A stretch of DNA of 37,630 bases. It comes from Maribellus maritimus (GTDB lineage: Bacteria; Bacteroidota; Bacteroidia; Bacteroidales; Prolixibacteraceae). The DNA lies in contig NZ_JAIKLE010000049.1 of the NCBI RefSeq assembly GCF_022267315.1, positions 1 to 37,630 on the forward strand, given 5' to 3'. A program made the position numbers and the translations under genes. Each line of letters starts with the position of its first letter. Positions within the stretch are counted from its first letter, which is position 1. The notes below the pieces were generated by a model. It was given only the letters and a program-made list of their open reading frames with translations. It was not told the origin of the DNA and made no database searches. Of this stretch, positions 16,562 to 24,792 are shown in pieces.

Positions 16562-16618
16562 GTTCAACAGTTTACGTTTCCCTCTCCAAATTTTTAAAAA
16601 AATAACTGGATTCAAAGC

Positions 16619-16636
16619 AAGGGTAAATACCCTTTT
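16619..16636 (+). promoter_or_regulatory. Hairpin in the sigma/fecR intergenic leader
   Basis: AAGGGTA, two A's and TACCCTT form a near-perfect palindrome (6 bp with an AAAT loop) followed by TT. It lies 25 bases upstream of the FecR ATG. It is too short and T-poor to be a certain terminator; a leader hairpin or regulator site that tunes FecR relative to the sigma factor is possible. Confidence 0.45.
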
Positions 16637-16661
16637 GTGCAATAACTATATAGAATCTGAT

Positions 16662-17675
16662 ATGAAAAACGCCAAAGACATAGTAAACCTGGTGTCGGGA
16701 GATATAAGTCCTGAAGAAAAAAAGAAAGTGCTTTCCGAAGTTAAAACCAATGAGGAAGGAAAGGAATTATTTTTCAAAATGAAAGCGGCATGGGCGGTTT
16801 TATCATCGACAAAAACATTGCCCGATTACGATATTGAAAAGTCGTATATGGATTTGAAAAAACAACTGGAAGGGAAAAAGATTTCATTTTATTCCCGGAT
16901 TAAACCTGTATTGAAATACGCAGCCATTTTTATTATACTTACAGGTTTTGCAATATTTTGGTATTTAAATAAACATCAACAATACGGATTAAGCGAGGAA
17001 TTTAAATATACTTCTGTTGTAGCAGAAAAAGGTCAGATTTCAAAAATAATATTACCCGATAGTTCAATAGTTTGGTTAAATTCCGGCACAACACTATCTT
17101 ATAACAATGGCTATTCAGTTAACAACCGCGATTTATTCTTAAACGGGCAAGCCTATCTTAGTGTAAAAAAAGATCGGAACAATCCGTTGATAGTAGCCTG
17201 CAATGACTTAAGAGTTAAAGTCCTTGGAACAAAATTCGATGTAAGTGCATATCCTGGCGACGATAAGATAAACGTTGTGCTGGAATCAGGAAGTATTGAG
17301 CTTCTTCAGGCTGGGAATGACGAATTTAAATATCTGCTTAAGCCGGGAGAAATGGCTCAATATAATGCCCGGTTAAAAAAGATTATAATTAAGAATGTTG
17401 AAACGATAGATTTTACCAACTGGAAAGAGGGATACCTCATATTTAAGGACACGCCAATGGCCGATGTGATTGAACGCCTGGAACGTAAATTTAATATTGA
17501 AGTTACCGTTAAAAATAAAGAGGTGTATAAATCTATTTTCAATGCCAGTTTCAAGGATGAGAAATTGAAAGAAATACTCGATTATATTGAATATTCCTGC
17601 CCTATAAAATACAAATTGCGAAAAGGAGATAATGTGAATAAACCAATAGTAGAGTTATATACTCAAACGAACTAA
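16662..17675 (+). CDS. FecR-family anti-sigma factor
   Basis: A 337-residue inner-membrane regulator paired with the ECF sigma factor just upstream. I start at ATG 16662 (MKNAKDIVNL) because the longer frame begins with a TTG and adds nine residues. Residues 1-80 are the cytoplasmic anti-sigma part. One transmembrane helix spans about 86-102 (YAAIFIILTGFAIFWYL). The periplasmic part holds the FecR domain: a KGQISKIILPDSSIVWLNSG segment near 130, and VKVLGTKFDVSAY with VVLESGSIELL near 195-220. A C-terminal DUF4974-like region contains NWKEGYLIFKDTPMADVIE. This end is expected to contact the STN domain of SusC. A hairpin lies in its leader. Confidence 0.93.
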   Translation: MKNAKDIVNLVSGDISPEEKKKVLSEVKTNEEGKELFFKMKAAWAVLSSTKTLPDYDIEKSYMDLKKQLEGKKISFYSRIKPVLKYAAIFIILTGFAIFWYLNKHQQYGLSEEFKYTSVVAEKGQISKIILPDSSIVWLNSGTTLSYNNGYSVNNRDLFLNGQAYLSVKKDRNNPLIVACNDLRVKVLGTKFDVSAYPGDDKINVVLESGSIELLQAGNDEFKYLLKPGEMAQYNARLKKIIIKNVETIDFTNWKEGYLIFKDTPMADVIERLERKFNIEVTVKNKEVYKSIFNASFKDEKLKEILDYIEYSCPIKYKLRKGDNVNKPIVELYTQTN

Positions 17676-17720
17676 ATTTAAACTATTTTGCCTATGAAAA
17701 TCTGAATGGATGAATGTAAA

Positions 17721-17785
17721 AAGGAGATGCTGGTAACACCTCCTTCGAAAATCTTAATGTGCCTTTCGTCGCAAACTTCCGGCAC
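17721..17785 (+). promoter_or_regulatory. Two hairpins in the susC leader
   Basis: AAGGAG (17721-17726) pairs with CTCCTT (17740-17745), extended inward by TG/CA after one mismatch. GTGCC (17759-17763) pairs with GGCAC (17781-17785). Neither has a T run. The 150-base fecR-susC gap is thus structured and could hold an attenuator, processing site or small RNA. Confidence 0.35.
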
Positions 17786-17825
17786 AAAATTAATTTGAAT
17801 TATTTACTCAAATCATTACAAATTT

Positions 17826-20800
17826 ATGAAAAAAAACAATTATCAACTGATTTCTACAATTGGATTAATTTGGAAATCAAAACTTTTACTATTTATGAGG
17901 GCGACATTGTTCTTAGTATTGTTAAGCATAACACAGGTATTTGCAATTAGCACGTATTCTCAAAGTACCCGTTTAAGTTTGGAACTGAAGAATAGTTCCA
18001 TTAAAAATATATTAGGACAAATTGAAGATCAGTCGCAGTTTTATTTTATCTACGATGCTACTGTTGTCAATGTGGAAAGGAAGACCAGTATAGAATCAAA
18101 AAATGAATTGATAACTGAAATCCTTGATGAAATTTTTAAAGGTTCAGATGTAGTTTATAAAATAAATGACCGCCAGATTGCGCTTACTGCAGTTAATTCA
18201 ACTTTGAAAATTCAGCAAACAAAAAACATTTCGGGTAAAGTAACCGACTCCTCCGGTTCTCCACTTCCCGGGGTAACAGTCGCTGTGAAAGGAACAACCA
18301 AAGGGGCTGTAACAAATACAAATGGAGAGTATTCACTTCCCAACATACCTGAAGATGCAACACTACAATTTTCTTTTGTTGGAATGAGGACGCATGATGA
18401 GATTGTTGGTGGGCGAACAAAAGTTGATATCGTAATGGAAGAAGATATTTTTGGAATCGAAGAGGTGGTCGCTATAGGTTATGGGATGATGAAGAAAAGT
18501 GATCTGACTGGCTCAGTTAGCTCAATAAAGTCGGAAAGTCTGGTGCGCGCGGCACCGACCAAAGCCGCAGAAGCTTTGAGGGGAAGTGTTGCCGGCTTGA
18601 GCATTACGCAGTCAAATGGTAAAGTAGGCTCTGACTTTAAAATGACAATTCGAGGAATGAGTTCTATCGACAAAGCCAATACTCCATTGGTGGTAATAGA
18701 CGGCGCAATGGGAGGAGACCTGAACATTTTAAGTCCTTCTGATATTGAAACAATTGATGTATTAAAAGATGCCTCTGCCTGTGCTATCTACGGATCAAAA
18801 GGAGCCAACGGAGTAATTATCGTTACGACCAAAAAAGGTACTAAAGGAAAAATTCAGATTACCTATGACGGAAGTGTCGGTTTTTCAACCCCGGTGAATA
18901 TCCCGGATTATATGAACGTTGACCAGCATGAAGCACTTCTTGCGTCTCTGCCGGAGTTTGGAAGAAGTGAGATCACCCGTACAGACGAAGAATTATATAA
19001 CCTGGAAAACAAAATTTATTTTGATTGGTTTGATGCAATACTTCAAAACGGATTGAAAACAGAACACAACGTGGCTTTGTCTGGCGGAGATGAAAAAAGT
19101 AACTACTATTTTTCTGTCGGATACAGTAAAAATGAAGGGAATATTCAACCAGAAGCTTATAACAGGCTAAATCTGAAAGCCGGTATCGACTCAAAGATAA
19201 GCGATAAGCTGAGCGCTGGTTTTAGCTCTTATTTTACATACTCGATACGCAACACAGGATCAACAGAAGCACTCAGAACTGCTTTTCGGATGAGATGGAC
19301 CTTGTCGCCGTGGGATGAAGACGGTAACCTGACAATGTCACCTTCGGGAGTTAATGACTACGGTAATCCTTTGATAGAGATTCAAGATGAAAACAATTCT
19401 GTTGAAACAAGGGCACAAAATTTTATGGGGAATGCTTATTTGGAATATAAACCCATAAAAGGGCTTAGCTTTCGTTCTTCCTTGTCAGGTATTTCGAACA
19501 CACAAAGATTTGGCCAGTATATTGGAATGTACACAAAATCTGTTCGGCAAAGACAAGACCGTGTTACAGCAAATTATTCACCTAGTCAAACGCTTTCCTA
19601 TGTTTTGGACAATATTATTAATTACAGATGGGAAAAGAATAATCATAAACTAAATCTAACAGCTGTCAACAGTATTTCACAGGAACGCTACGAATGGATG
19701 TATCTGTCAGTTAAAAACTTTACAGAGAATACACAGTGGTATGCAATGCAAACAGCCAGCAACGTTAATAGCTACTCAAGTGGTTACTATGACTGGGCAT
19801 TGGTTTCATTTATGGGCCGTGCCAATTATACTTACAAAGACAAATATTTGCTGACACTAACAAGTCGTTGGGATGGATCATCAAAGTTGGCCAAAGGTCA
19901 TAAATGGGATTTCTTCCCCTCCGTTGCTTTAGCATGGCGCGCTTCTGACGAGCCATTTATTCAGCAGATGAATGTTTTTTCCAATCTGAAATTCAGGCTG
20001 AGTTACGGAGAGGTTGGTAACGATGATATTGCTCCCTATTCAACCCAGTCTTTGGTTTCAACAACCACCTATAGTTTTGGCAGCGACTTTGTGGGAGTAT
20101 CTCCTTCTACTTTAGCCAATAGTGAACTGGGCTGGGAACGTAGTACAGAGTATAATCTGGGAATTGAAGCTGGTTGGCTTGATAATAAAATATCGTTGAC
20201 CGCTGATTTATACAACCGGAGAACCAAAGGCCTTATTGTTGGTCGGAGTATCCCCACCGACTCAGGGTATAGTACAATAACAGGCAATTTCGCAAGTACA
20301 AGAAATAAAGGTATTGAGTTGACTTTAAATACAGTAAATATTTCAGCAAAGAATTTTTCCTGGAATACCAGTATTAATTTTGCAAAAAACAAAAACGAAA
20401 TTTTATCGCTTGCTGAAGGCCTTCAGGAAATGGATGGCTCTGGTATTTGGAGATCTTACAGCAGAAAGTATAAGGTAGGAGAAGATATTTTATCTCATTA
20501 CTACTATGAATTTGACGGGATATTTCAGGAAGGAGAAGAAACTTCAGAACTGGCTCAATCAATGTACGGGACCTCTGCCCAGGCAGGTTGGGTAAAAGTA
20601 AAAGACCAGACAGGAGATGGAAAAATTACAACAGACGACAAAAAAATACTGGGCACAGAAACTCCATCATGGACAGGGGGAATAACTAATACTTTAATAT
20701 ATAGAGATTGGGATCTTTCGTTCTTTTTATATACTGTTCAGGATGTGTTCTCTTTGGACGGAGTTTGGAGCGCATTAGCCCGTGCTGACAATTATTCTGA

Positions 20801-21140
20801 AAAACGCTTGTCGTTTGTCGATTACTGGACTCCTTCAAACCCTTCAAATACCTGGAGTTCGATAACACAATCGGATGGAAACCAGTTTACCGGATGTCTC
20901 TATCTTCACAATAATTCATGGGTACGCCTTCAGTATGTAACCCTTGGCTACTCTTTGCCAAATTCTTTGTTAAATAAGTTAGGCATTGCCAAATTAAGGT
21001 TTTATGCCACGGCAAATAATCCTTTGTTGTTCTCCGATTACAAAGGAAAAGGTTTTGACCCGGAATGGTCAACTGTAGGTTCTAATGGAGTCGGTGTGAG
21101 TGCAGCCAGTTATATTTTTGGTGTAAACGTAACATTCTAA
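17826..21140 (+). CDS. SusC/RagA-type TonB-dependent outer-membrane transporter with STN domain
   Basis: A 1104-residue outer-membrane barrel that imports an oligosaccharide or peptide ligand using TonB energy. The signal peptide ends near residue 45 (after FAISTYSQ). An STN domain at about 50-122 is the signalling module that contacts FecR. A carboxypeptidase-regulatory-like domain lies at about 135-205 (ISGKVTDSSGSPLPGVTV), and a TonB-box region at 211-219 (IEEVVAIGY). The plug spans about 222-337, with TPLVVIDG, DIETIDVLKDASA and IYGSKGANGVIIVTTKKG. The barrel fills the rest and ends in the beta-signal FGVNVTF. Its STN domain and neighbours place it in the sigma/anti-sigma-controlled class. 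The ligand is unknown. SusD follows after 23 bases. Confidence 0.95.
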   Translation: MKKNNYQLISTIGLIWKSKLLLFMRATLFLVLLSITQVFAISTYSQSTRLSLELKNSSIKNILGQIEDQSQFYFIYDATVVNVERKTSIESKNELITEILDEIFKGSDVVYKINDRQIALTAVNSTLKIQQTKNISGKVTDSSGSPLPGVTVAVKGTTKGAVTNTNGEYSLPNIPEDATLQFSFVGMRTHDEIVGGRTKVDIVMEEDIFGIEEVVAIGYGMMKKSDLTGSVSSIKSESLVRAAPTKAAEALRGSVAGLSITQSNGKVGSDFKMTIRGMSSIDKANTPLVVIDGAMGGDLNILSPSDIETIDVLKDASACAIYGSKGANGVIIVTTKKGTKGKIQITYDGSVGFSTPVNIPDYMNVDQHEALLASLPEFGRSEITRTDEELYNLENKIYFDWFDAILQNGLKTEHNVALSGGDEKSNYYFSVGYSKNEGNIQPEAYNRLNLKAGIDSKISDKLSAGFSSYFTYSIRNTGSTEALRTAFRMRWTLSPWDEDGNLTMSPSGVNDYGNPLIEIQDENNSVETRAQNFMGNAYLEYKPIKGLSFRSSLSGISNTQRFGQYIGMYTKSVRQRQDRVTANYSPSQTLSYVLDNIINYRWEKNNHKLNLTAVNSISQERYEWMYLSVKNFTENTQWYAMQTASNVNSYSSGYYDWALVSFMGRANYTYKDKYLLTLTSRWDGSSKLAKGHKWDFFPSVALAWRASDEPFIQQMNVFSNLKFRLSYGEVGNDDIAPYSTQSLVSTTTYSFGSDFVGVSPSTLANSELGWERSTEYNLGIEAGWLDNKISLTADLYNRRTKGLIVGRSIPTDSGYSTITGNFASTRNKGIELTLNTVNISAKNFSWNTSINFAKNKNEILSLAEGLQEMDGSGIWRSYSRKYKVGEDILSHYYYEFDGIFQEGEETSELAQSMYGTSAQAGWVKVKDQTGDGKITTDDKKILGTETPSWTGGITNTLIYRDWDLSFFLYTVQDVFSLDGVWSALARADNYSEKRLSFVDYWTPSNPSNTWSSITQSDGNQFTGCLYLHNNSWVRLQYVTLGYSLPNSLLNKLGIAKLRFYATANNPLLFSDYKGKGFDPEWSTVGSNGVGVSAASYIFGVNVTF

Positions 21141-21163
21141 TGTATTATTAAAACATTGAAATT

Positions 21164-22963
21164 ATGAAGAAGACATATATAAAAAAAGTTTTATTTATAC
21201 TCCTGCTTGGTTTTTGCGCGGCGGGATGTCACGATTTTTTGGAAGAAGACCCCAAGGGAGATATCACAACCAATGTTGTTTATTCAACAGAAGCCGGATA
21301 TGAAGCCCTGATTACTTCGTGTTATTCGATTTTGCACGATGTGGCCAATGCCAGAAATTTAGTATTAATGGGTACCGACTTATTTACCCAGACACCAACA
21401 ATGACTGATAATGTTTTGAATGATTATTCTGCCTCTTGCTTAAATGCAACAAATGGTAATATTAGTGCATACTGGGATATGATGTACAAAGGAATACAAT
21501 GGTGTAACACAGCAATTGATCGAAAGAACGATGTGGAAGGGATGGCTGAGACAACACTAAACCAGCGTTATGCAGAAGCCGTATTTTTACGTGCTCTGTA
21601 CCATTTCTTTTTGGTTCAGCAATTTGGCGATATTCCTTATCGCGATTACGAAGTTAAGGGCACAGAAACCGATGTTGCCCGTGCACCTGAAGCAACCGTC
21701 TATGCAAACATTATCTCCGACCTGGAATCAATTAAAAACAGTCTTCCTAAACTTTCCGGTCTTGATGACGATGACATCGGCCGTGCTTCGTGGGAAGCTG
21801 TGCGCCACTTAATGGCCCAGGTGTATTTAACCCGTGGGTGGGATTATAACGGAAAACTTGGCGTTTCTGATAGTGATTTTACAAAAGCTGCAGAGTATGC
21901 CGACGAAGTAATTGGGAGTATGGGAGACCTTACTTTAGAACCTGCAGAGATATATTTTAATGATGGTAATATTGATGGAGAGCATAATGATGATAATTCG
22001 GAAGTAATTTTTGCATTCCGTTTTTCAGAAGATCAGTCATTCAATACTGATTTGTACGGAAGTGCAGAAGACGGAAACTCATATCATGGTGCATTTAATA
22101 TGAACCTTGGTGGTTTGCATGGGATACTGGATAATAACTCTTTTTATGGCATTTTTGCATTTTATACTGCCAGTAGTACTTGTGGTTCGAATTGTCATCA
22201 ACCGACACAATATGCCTCTGATATTCTACATCCGGAAATGCCTGGTTTCGACAAACGTTATTCAGCTTTTTACAGAAATGTAATTACGGCTGAAATCGAT
22301 GAGGAGGTGACGGACGGTGATTATGTCTATACGGGCGATACCATTGTTTATTTTCCCGGTGTTGAAGAAGGCGAATCCTATGCCGATGGAACTGTTTTCC
22401 ATTCGGCGGATATCCTTGCAAACAATCCACATGCTTTAATATACACCCCTTCAATGTACGATCAGGGCAGTATGAATGACGGTATTGTAGGCTTCCTGCC
22501 TCTCTGGAAACATTTTGAGCCTTATGCAACAGACGTTGGAAACGGAACACGTGACCTGTTTTATATGAGGTTAGCAGGGACTTACCTTCTGTCAGCCGAA
22601 GCTCATCTGAAAGCGGGAAATGCAACGAAAGCTGCAGAACGTTATACTGCTGTTCGGGCAAGAGCAATCGACTTATCCAAGAGTCCTTCAGGAGTAGATC
22701 CTGATGCACGTACGGCTACAGATATTACAGTTGAAGATATTCTTGACGAGCGTGCAAGGGAACTAGCCGGAGAATACCATCGTTGGTTCGACCTTAAACG
22801 CACTAAAACATTATATGAGCGTGTAATAAAGTATAACTTGAAGGCAAATCAGGCCGGAGTTCTCGTTGCCGATGGATCAGATAAGTATTATCTCCGTCCA
22901 ATTCCGCAAGATGAGCTTGAAAATGTAACAAATCCTGATTTTAAACAGAATGCAGGATATTAG
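21164..22963 (+). CDS. SusD/RagB-family nutrient-binding lipoprotein
   Basis: A 599-residue surface lipoprotein that forms the lid of the SusC transporter and binds its ligand. The signal peptide ends at a lipobox (CAAGC, Cys22) followed by HDFLEEDPKGD, the classic SusD N-terminus. TPR-like helices are recognisable, including AEAVFLRALYHFFLVQQFGDIPY and a C-terminal block ITVEDILDERARELAGEYHRWFDLKRT. The end (YYLRPIPQDELENVTNPDFKQNAGY) is the standard family finish. It is somewhat longer than most SusD proteins, with an insertion near residues 330-440 that might carry ligand specificity. It is the last gene of the locus; the next genes downstream run the other way. Confidence 0.95.
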   Translation: MKKTYIKKVLFILLLGFCAAGCHDFLEEDPKGDITTNVVYSTEAGYEALITSCYSILHDVANARNLVLMGTDLFTQTPTMTDNVLNDYSASCLNATNGNISAYWDMMYKGIQWCNTAIDRKNDVEGMAETTLNQRYAEAVFLRALYHFFLVQQFGDIPYRDYEVKGTETDVARAPEATVYANIISDLESIKNSLPKLSGLDDDDIGRASWEAVRHLMAQVYLTRGWDYNGKLGVSDSDFTKAAEYADEVIGSMGDLTLEPAEIYFNDGNIDGEHNDDNSEVIFAFRFSEDQSFNTDLYGSAEDGNSYHGAFNMNLGGLHGILDNNSFYGIFAFYTASSTCGSNCHQPTQYASDILHPEMPGFDKRYSAFYRNVITAEIDEEVTDGDYVYTGDTIVYFPGVEEGESYADGTVFHSADILANNPHALIYTPSMYDQGSMNDGIVGFLPLWKHFEPYATDVGNGTRDLFYMRLAGTYLLSAEAHLKAGNATKAAERYTAVRARAIDLSKSPSGVDPDARTATDITVEDILDERARELAGEYHRWFDLKRTKTLYERVIKYNLKANQAGVLVADGSDKYYLRPIPQDELENVTNPDFKQNAGY

Positions 22964-22995
22964 ATAGTATCTGCTGCAATTTATTCGCATAATAA

Positions 22996-23077
22996 AAAAC
23001 TGCCTGGAAGACAACAAACAAGATTTTGATTGTTTACAAACAATAACTGAATCAATTTGTATTGTCCGGGCAGTTTT
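22996..23077 (+). terminator. Long imperfect hairpin downstream of susD, probable terminator
   Basis: The outer stem pairs AAAACTGCCTGGA with TCCGGGCAGTTTT over 13 positions with one T-G pair. Inside, short helices (CAA/TTG, CAAA/TTTG, GATT/AATC) lead to a terminal ATTGTTT/AAACAAT hairpin, so almost the whole 82-base element folds as one rod. It begins 33 bases after the susD stop and ends in TTTTCTATTT. It is larger than a normal terminator and could be a stable RNA or a small decayed mobile element. Confidence 0.55.
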
Positions 23078-23315
23078 CTATTTCACATGGAAAAACAGCT
23101 AATAAATCGCAAAAAAAATTTATTCTCTTTATCGACTTCAATTGTTTCTCCCGCTTTAGTGCCTCGATTTTCTTATCTCATTTTTCAGTACAATTTAACA
23201 TCCTGAATTGATCTTCCTTTCCTCCCTTTGTTTCTTTCGTCATTATGAGACAGCAATCGCTTTTTAGGGGCAGCACTAGAATCTAAACCATATTTTGTCA
23301 AGTGTTTCAAAATCA

Positions 23316-23324
23316 GGGGGGGGG
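23316..23324. repeat. Homopolymer G9 tract
   Basis: Nine consecutive G residues in an AT-rich spacer, followed by CGT and nine A residues. Such tracts are prone to slipped-strand length change and sequencing error. On the minus strand it lies within a short reading frame that begins with an ATG at 23339. Confidence 0.9.
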
Positions 23325-23353
23325 CGTAAAAAAAAACATTTCAAAAATTTTTG

Positions 23354-23428
23354 TGGGTTGTACTGGATTCGAACCAGTGACCCCTACCCTGTCAAGGTAA
23401 TGCTCTAAACCAACTGAGCTAACAACCC
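23354..23428 (-). tRNA. tRNA-Val (anticodon GAC)
   Basis: Read on the minus strand, a 75-base cloverleaf is complete. The 7-bp acceptor stem is GGGTTGT/ACAACCC with discriminator A. The D stem is GCTC/GAGC. The anticodon stem TTACC/GGTAG carries the loop TTGACAG, giving anticodon GAC. The variable loop is GGGTC, and the T arm is ACTGG-TTCGAAT-CCAGT. The CCA end is not encoded. It reads valine codons GUC and GUU. It lies 18 bases downstream of the permease terminator. Confidence 0.95.
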
Positions 23429-23445
23429 ATACCACAAAAATATAA

Positions 23446-23482
23446 AAACAAGTTCATTTCTTTTACGAATATGAACTTGTTT
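23446..23482 (-). terminator. Terminator of the NCS2 permease operon
   Basis: AAACAAGTTCAT (23446-23457) and ATGAACTTGTTT (23471-23482) are perfect 12-bp inverted repeats around a 13-base loop. On the minus strand the stem runs into a T-rich tract. It starts 6 bases past the permease stop and separates the operon from tRNA-Val. Confidence 0.85.
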
Positions 23483-23488
23483 CTACAA

Positions 23489-24781
23489 TTATATAAAGAA
23501 TTTTAAAATAAATAACACTGCCAAAACCAGCATTACGATTGAAATATCTTTAAATTTACCCGTCAGTATTTTTATCAGAATATAACTCAACATCCCAAAA
23601 ACAATACCTTCTGCAATACTGTAGGTGAGTGGCATAAAAATAATAGTGATAAAAGCCGGAATGGATTCAGTGTAGTTATCAAAATCGATGTTCAGAATTG
23701 GTGACATCATAAAGAAACCTACCAATACCAAAGCAGGAGCAGTTGCTGCTGCAGGAACCATAGTAAACAGGGGAGCAAAAAACAACGCAACCAAAAACAA
23801 TGCTGCTGTTGTAAGTGAAGTTAGACCGGTTTTTCCACCTTCAGCAACACCGGATGCGCTCTCTACGTAAGTGGTTACAGTACTCGTACCCAACATGGCT
23901 CCAACAGTTGTTCCGATAGAATCTGCAAAAAGTGCCTGTTTAACTCTCGGAACTTTTCCGTCTTTGTCAAGCATCCCCGCCTTTGAGGAAACGCCAACCA
24001 ACGTTCCGACAGTATCAAACATATCCACAAAAAGAAATGTAAACAACACAATTAACATATCTGTTGTGAAAATATTTGAAAAATCCATTTTAAAAAGGAT
24101 TGGAGACAACGACGGTGGAGTATCAATCAAATGACCTTCCGGAAAATGTGTCACTCCAAAAGGAATTCCTGCAATGGTTGCTGCAAAAATACCAATTAGA
24201 AGAGCACCTTTCACTTTCAAAACCAAAAGAACAGCAGTTAATAAGACGCCTCCCAATGCAATTAAAACTGCAGGAGATCCCATATTGCCAAGCCCAACTA
24301 AAGTAGCATCGTTATTAACAATTATTCCTGCATTTTGCAAGCCAATAAAAGCGATAAACAAGCCAATACCTGCAGAAACCGCATGTTTCAACGAAATAGG
24401 AATAGCATTTACGATCAATTCACGAATATTAAATGCGGTAAGGATTAGAAATATAATTCCTTCGAGGAAAACAGCAGTAAGAGCAAATTGCCAGCTGTAC
24501 CCCATTCCAAGCACCACTGTAAACGCAAAAAAAGCATTTAATCCCATGCCCGGAGCAAGTGCAAACGGCAAACGAGCCACCAAAGCCATTACCAGTGTAG
24601 CCACTAAAGCAGAAAGTGCAGTAGCGGTAAAAAGGGCATTTTTGTCCATCCCTGTTGCACTAAGAATATCAGGGTTAACGGCCAAAATATAAGCCATAGT
24701 CATAAAAGTGGTTATCCCCGCAAGAATCTCGGTTTTAGCACTTGTCCCATTTTCTTTTAATTTGAAAAATTTTTCAAACAT
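23489..24781 (-). CDS. NCS2-family purine (guanine/hypoxanthine/adenine-type) permease
   Basis: A 430-residue inner-membrane protein of the AzgA/PbuG/PbuO branch of the nucleobase-cation symporters, importing purine bases with protons. The N-terminus FFKLKENGTSAKTEILAGITTFMTMAYILAVNP is the branch signature. APGMGLNAFFAFTVV and FVDMFDTVGTLVGVSSKAG carry further conserved purine-site motifs, and GTSTVTTYVESASGVAEGGKTGLTS matches the family re-entrant segment. About 12-14 hydrophobic helices fit the usual fold. It begins 11 bases after the stop of the DUF5020 gene, so the two form an operon. The pairing of an outer-membrane-type protein with the permease suggests a shared uptake route. The precise base cannot be assigned from sequence alone. 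Confidence 0.93.
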   Translation of the reverse strand: MFEKFFKLKENGTSAKTEILAGITTFMTMAYILAVNPDILSATGMDKNALFTATALSALVATLVMALVARLPFALAPGMGLNAFFAFTVVLGMGYSWQFALTAVFLEGIIFLILTAFNIRELIVNAIPISLKHAVSAGIGLFIAFIGLQNAGIIVNNDATLVGLGNMGSPAVLIALGGVLLTAVLLVLKVKGALLIGIFAATIAGIPFGVTHFPEGHLIDTPPSLSPILFKMDFSNIFTTDMLIVLFTFLFVDMFDTVGTLVGVSSKAGMLDKDGKVPRVKQALFADSIGTTVGAMLGTSTVTTYVESASGVAEGGKTGLTSLTTAALFLVALFFAPLFTMVPAAATAPALVLVGFFMMSPILNIDFDNYTESIPAFITIIFMPLTYSIAEGIVFGMLSYILIKILTGKFKDISIVMLVLAVLFILKFFI

Positions 24782-24792
24782 GATTTATACTT

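Larger units (their letters stand above)
22964..23353. other. Gene-free region between susD and tRNA-Val
   Basis: About 390 bases without a supported gene. It contains the long imperfect hairpin at 22996-23077 and a G9 tract at 23316-23324 next to an A9 tract. A minus-strand open stretch ending at 23185 has no start codon in its own frame. I see no promoter or repeat array here. Confidence 0.6.

Noticed and set aside
24174..24692. 172-codon plus-strand ORF
   Set aside because: Antisense to the permease gene, which has clear family motifs; the composition reflects backwards transmembrane codons.
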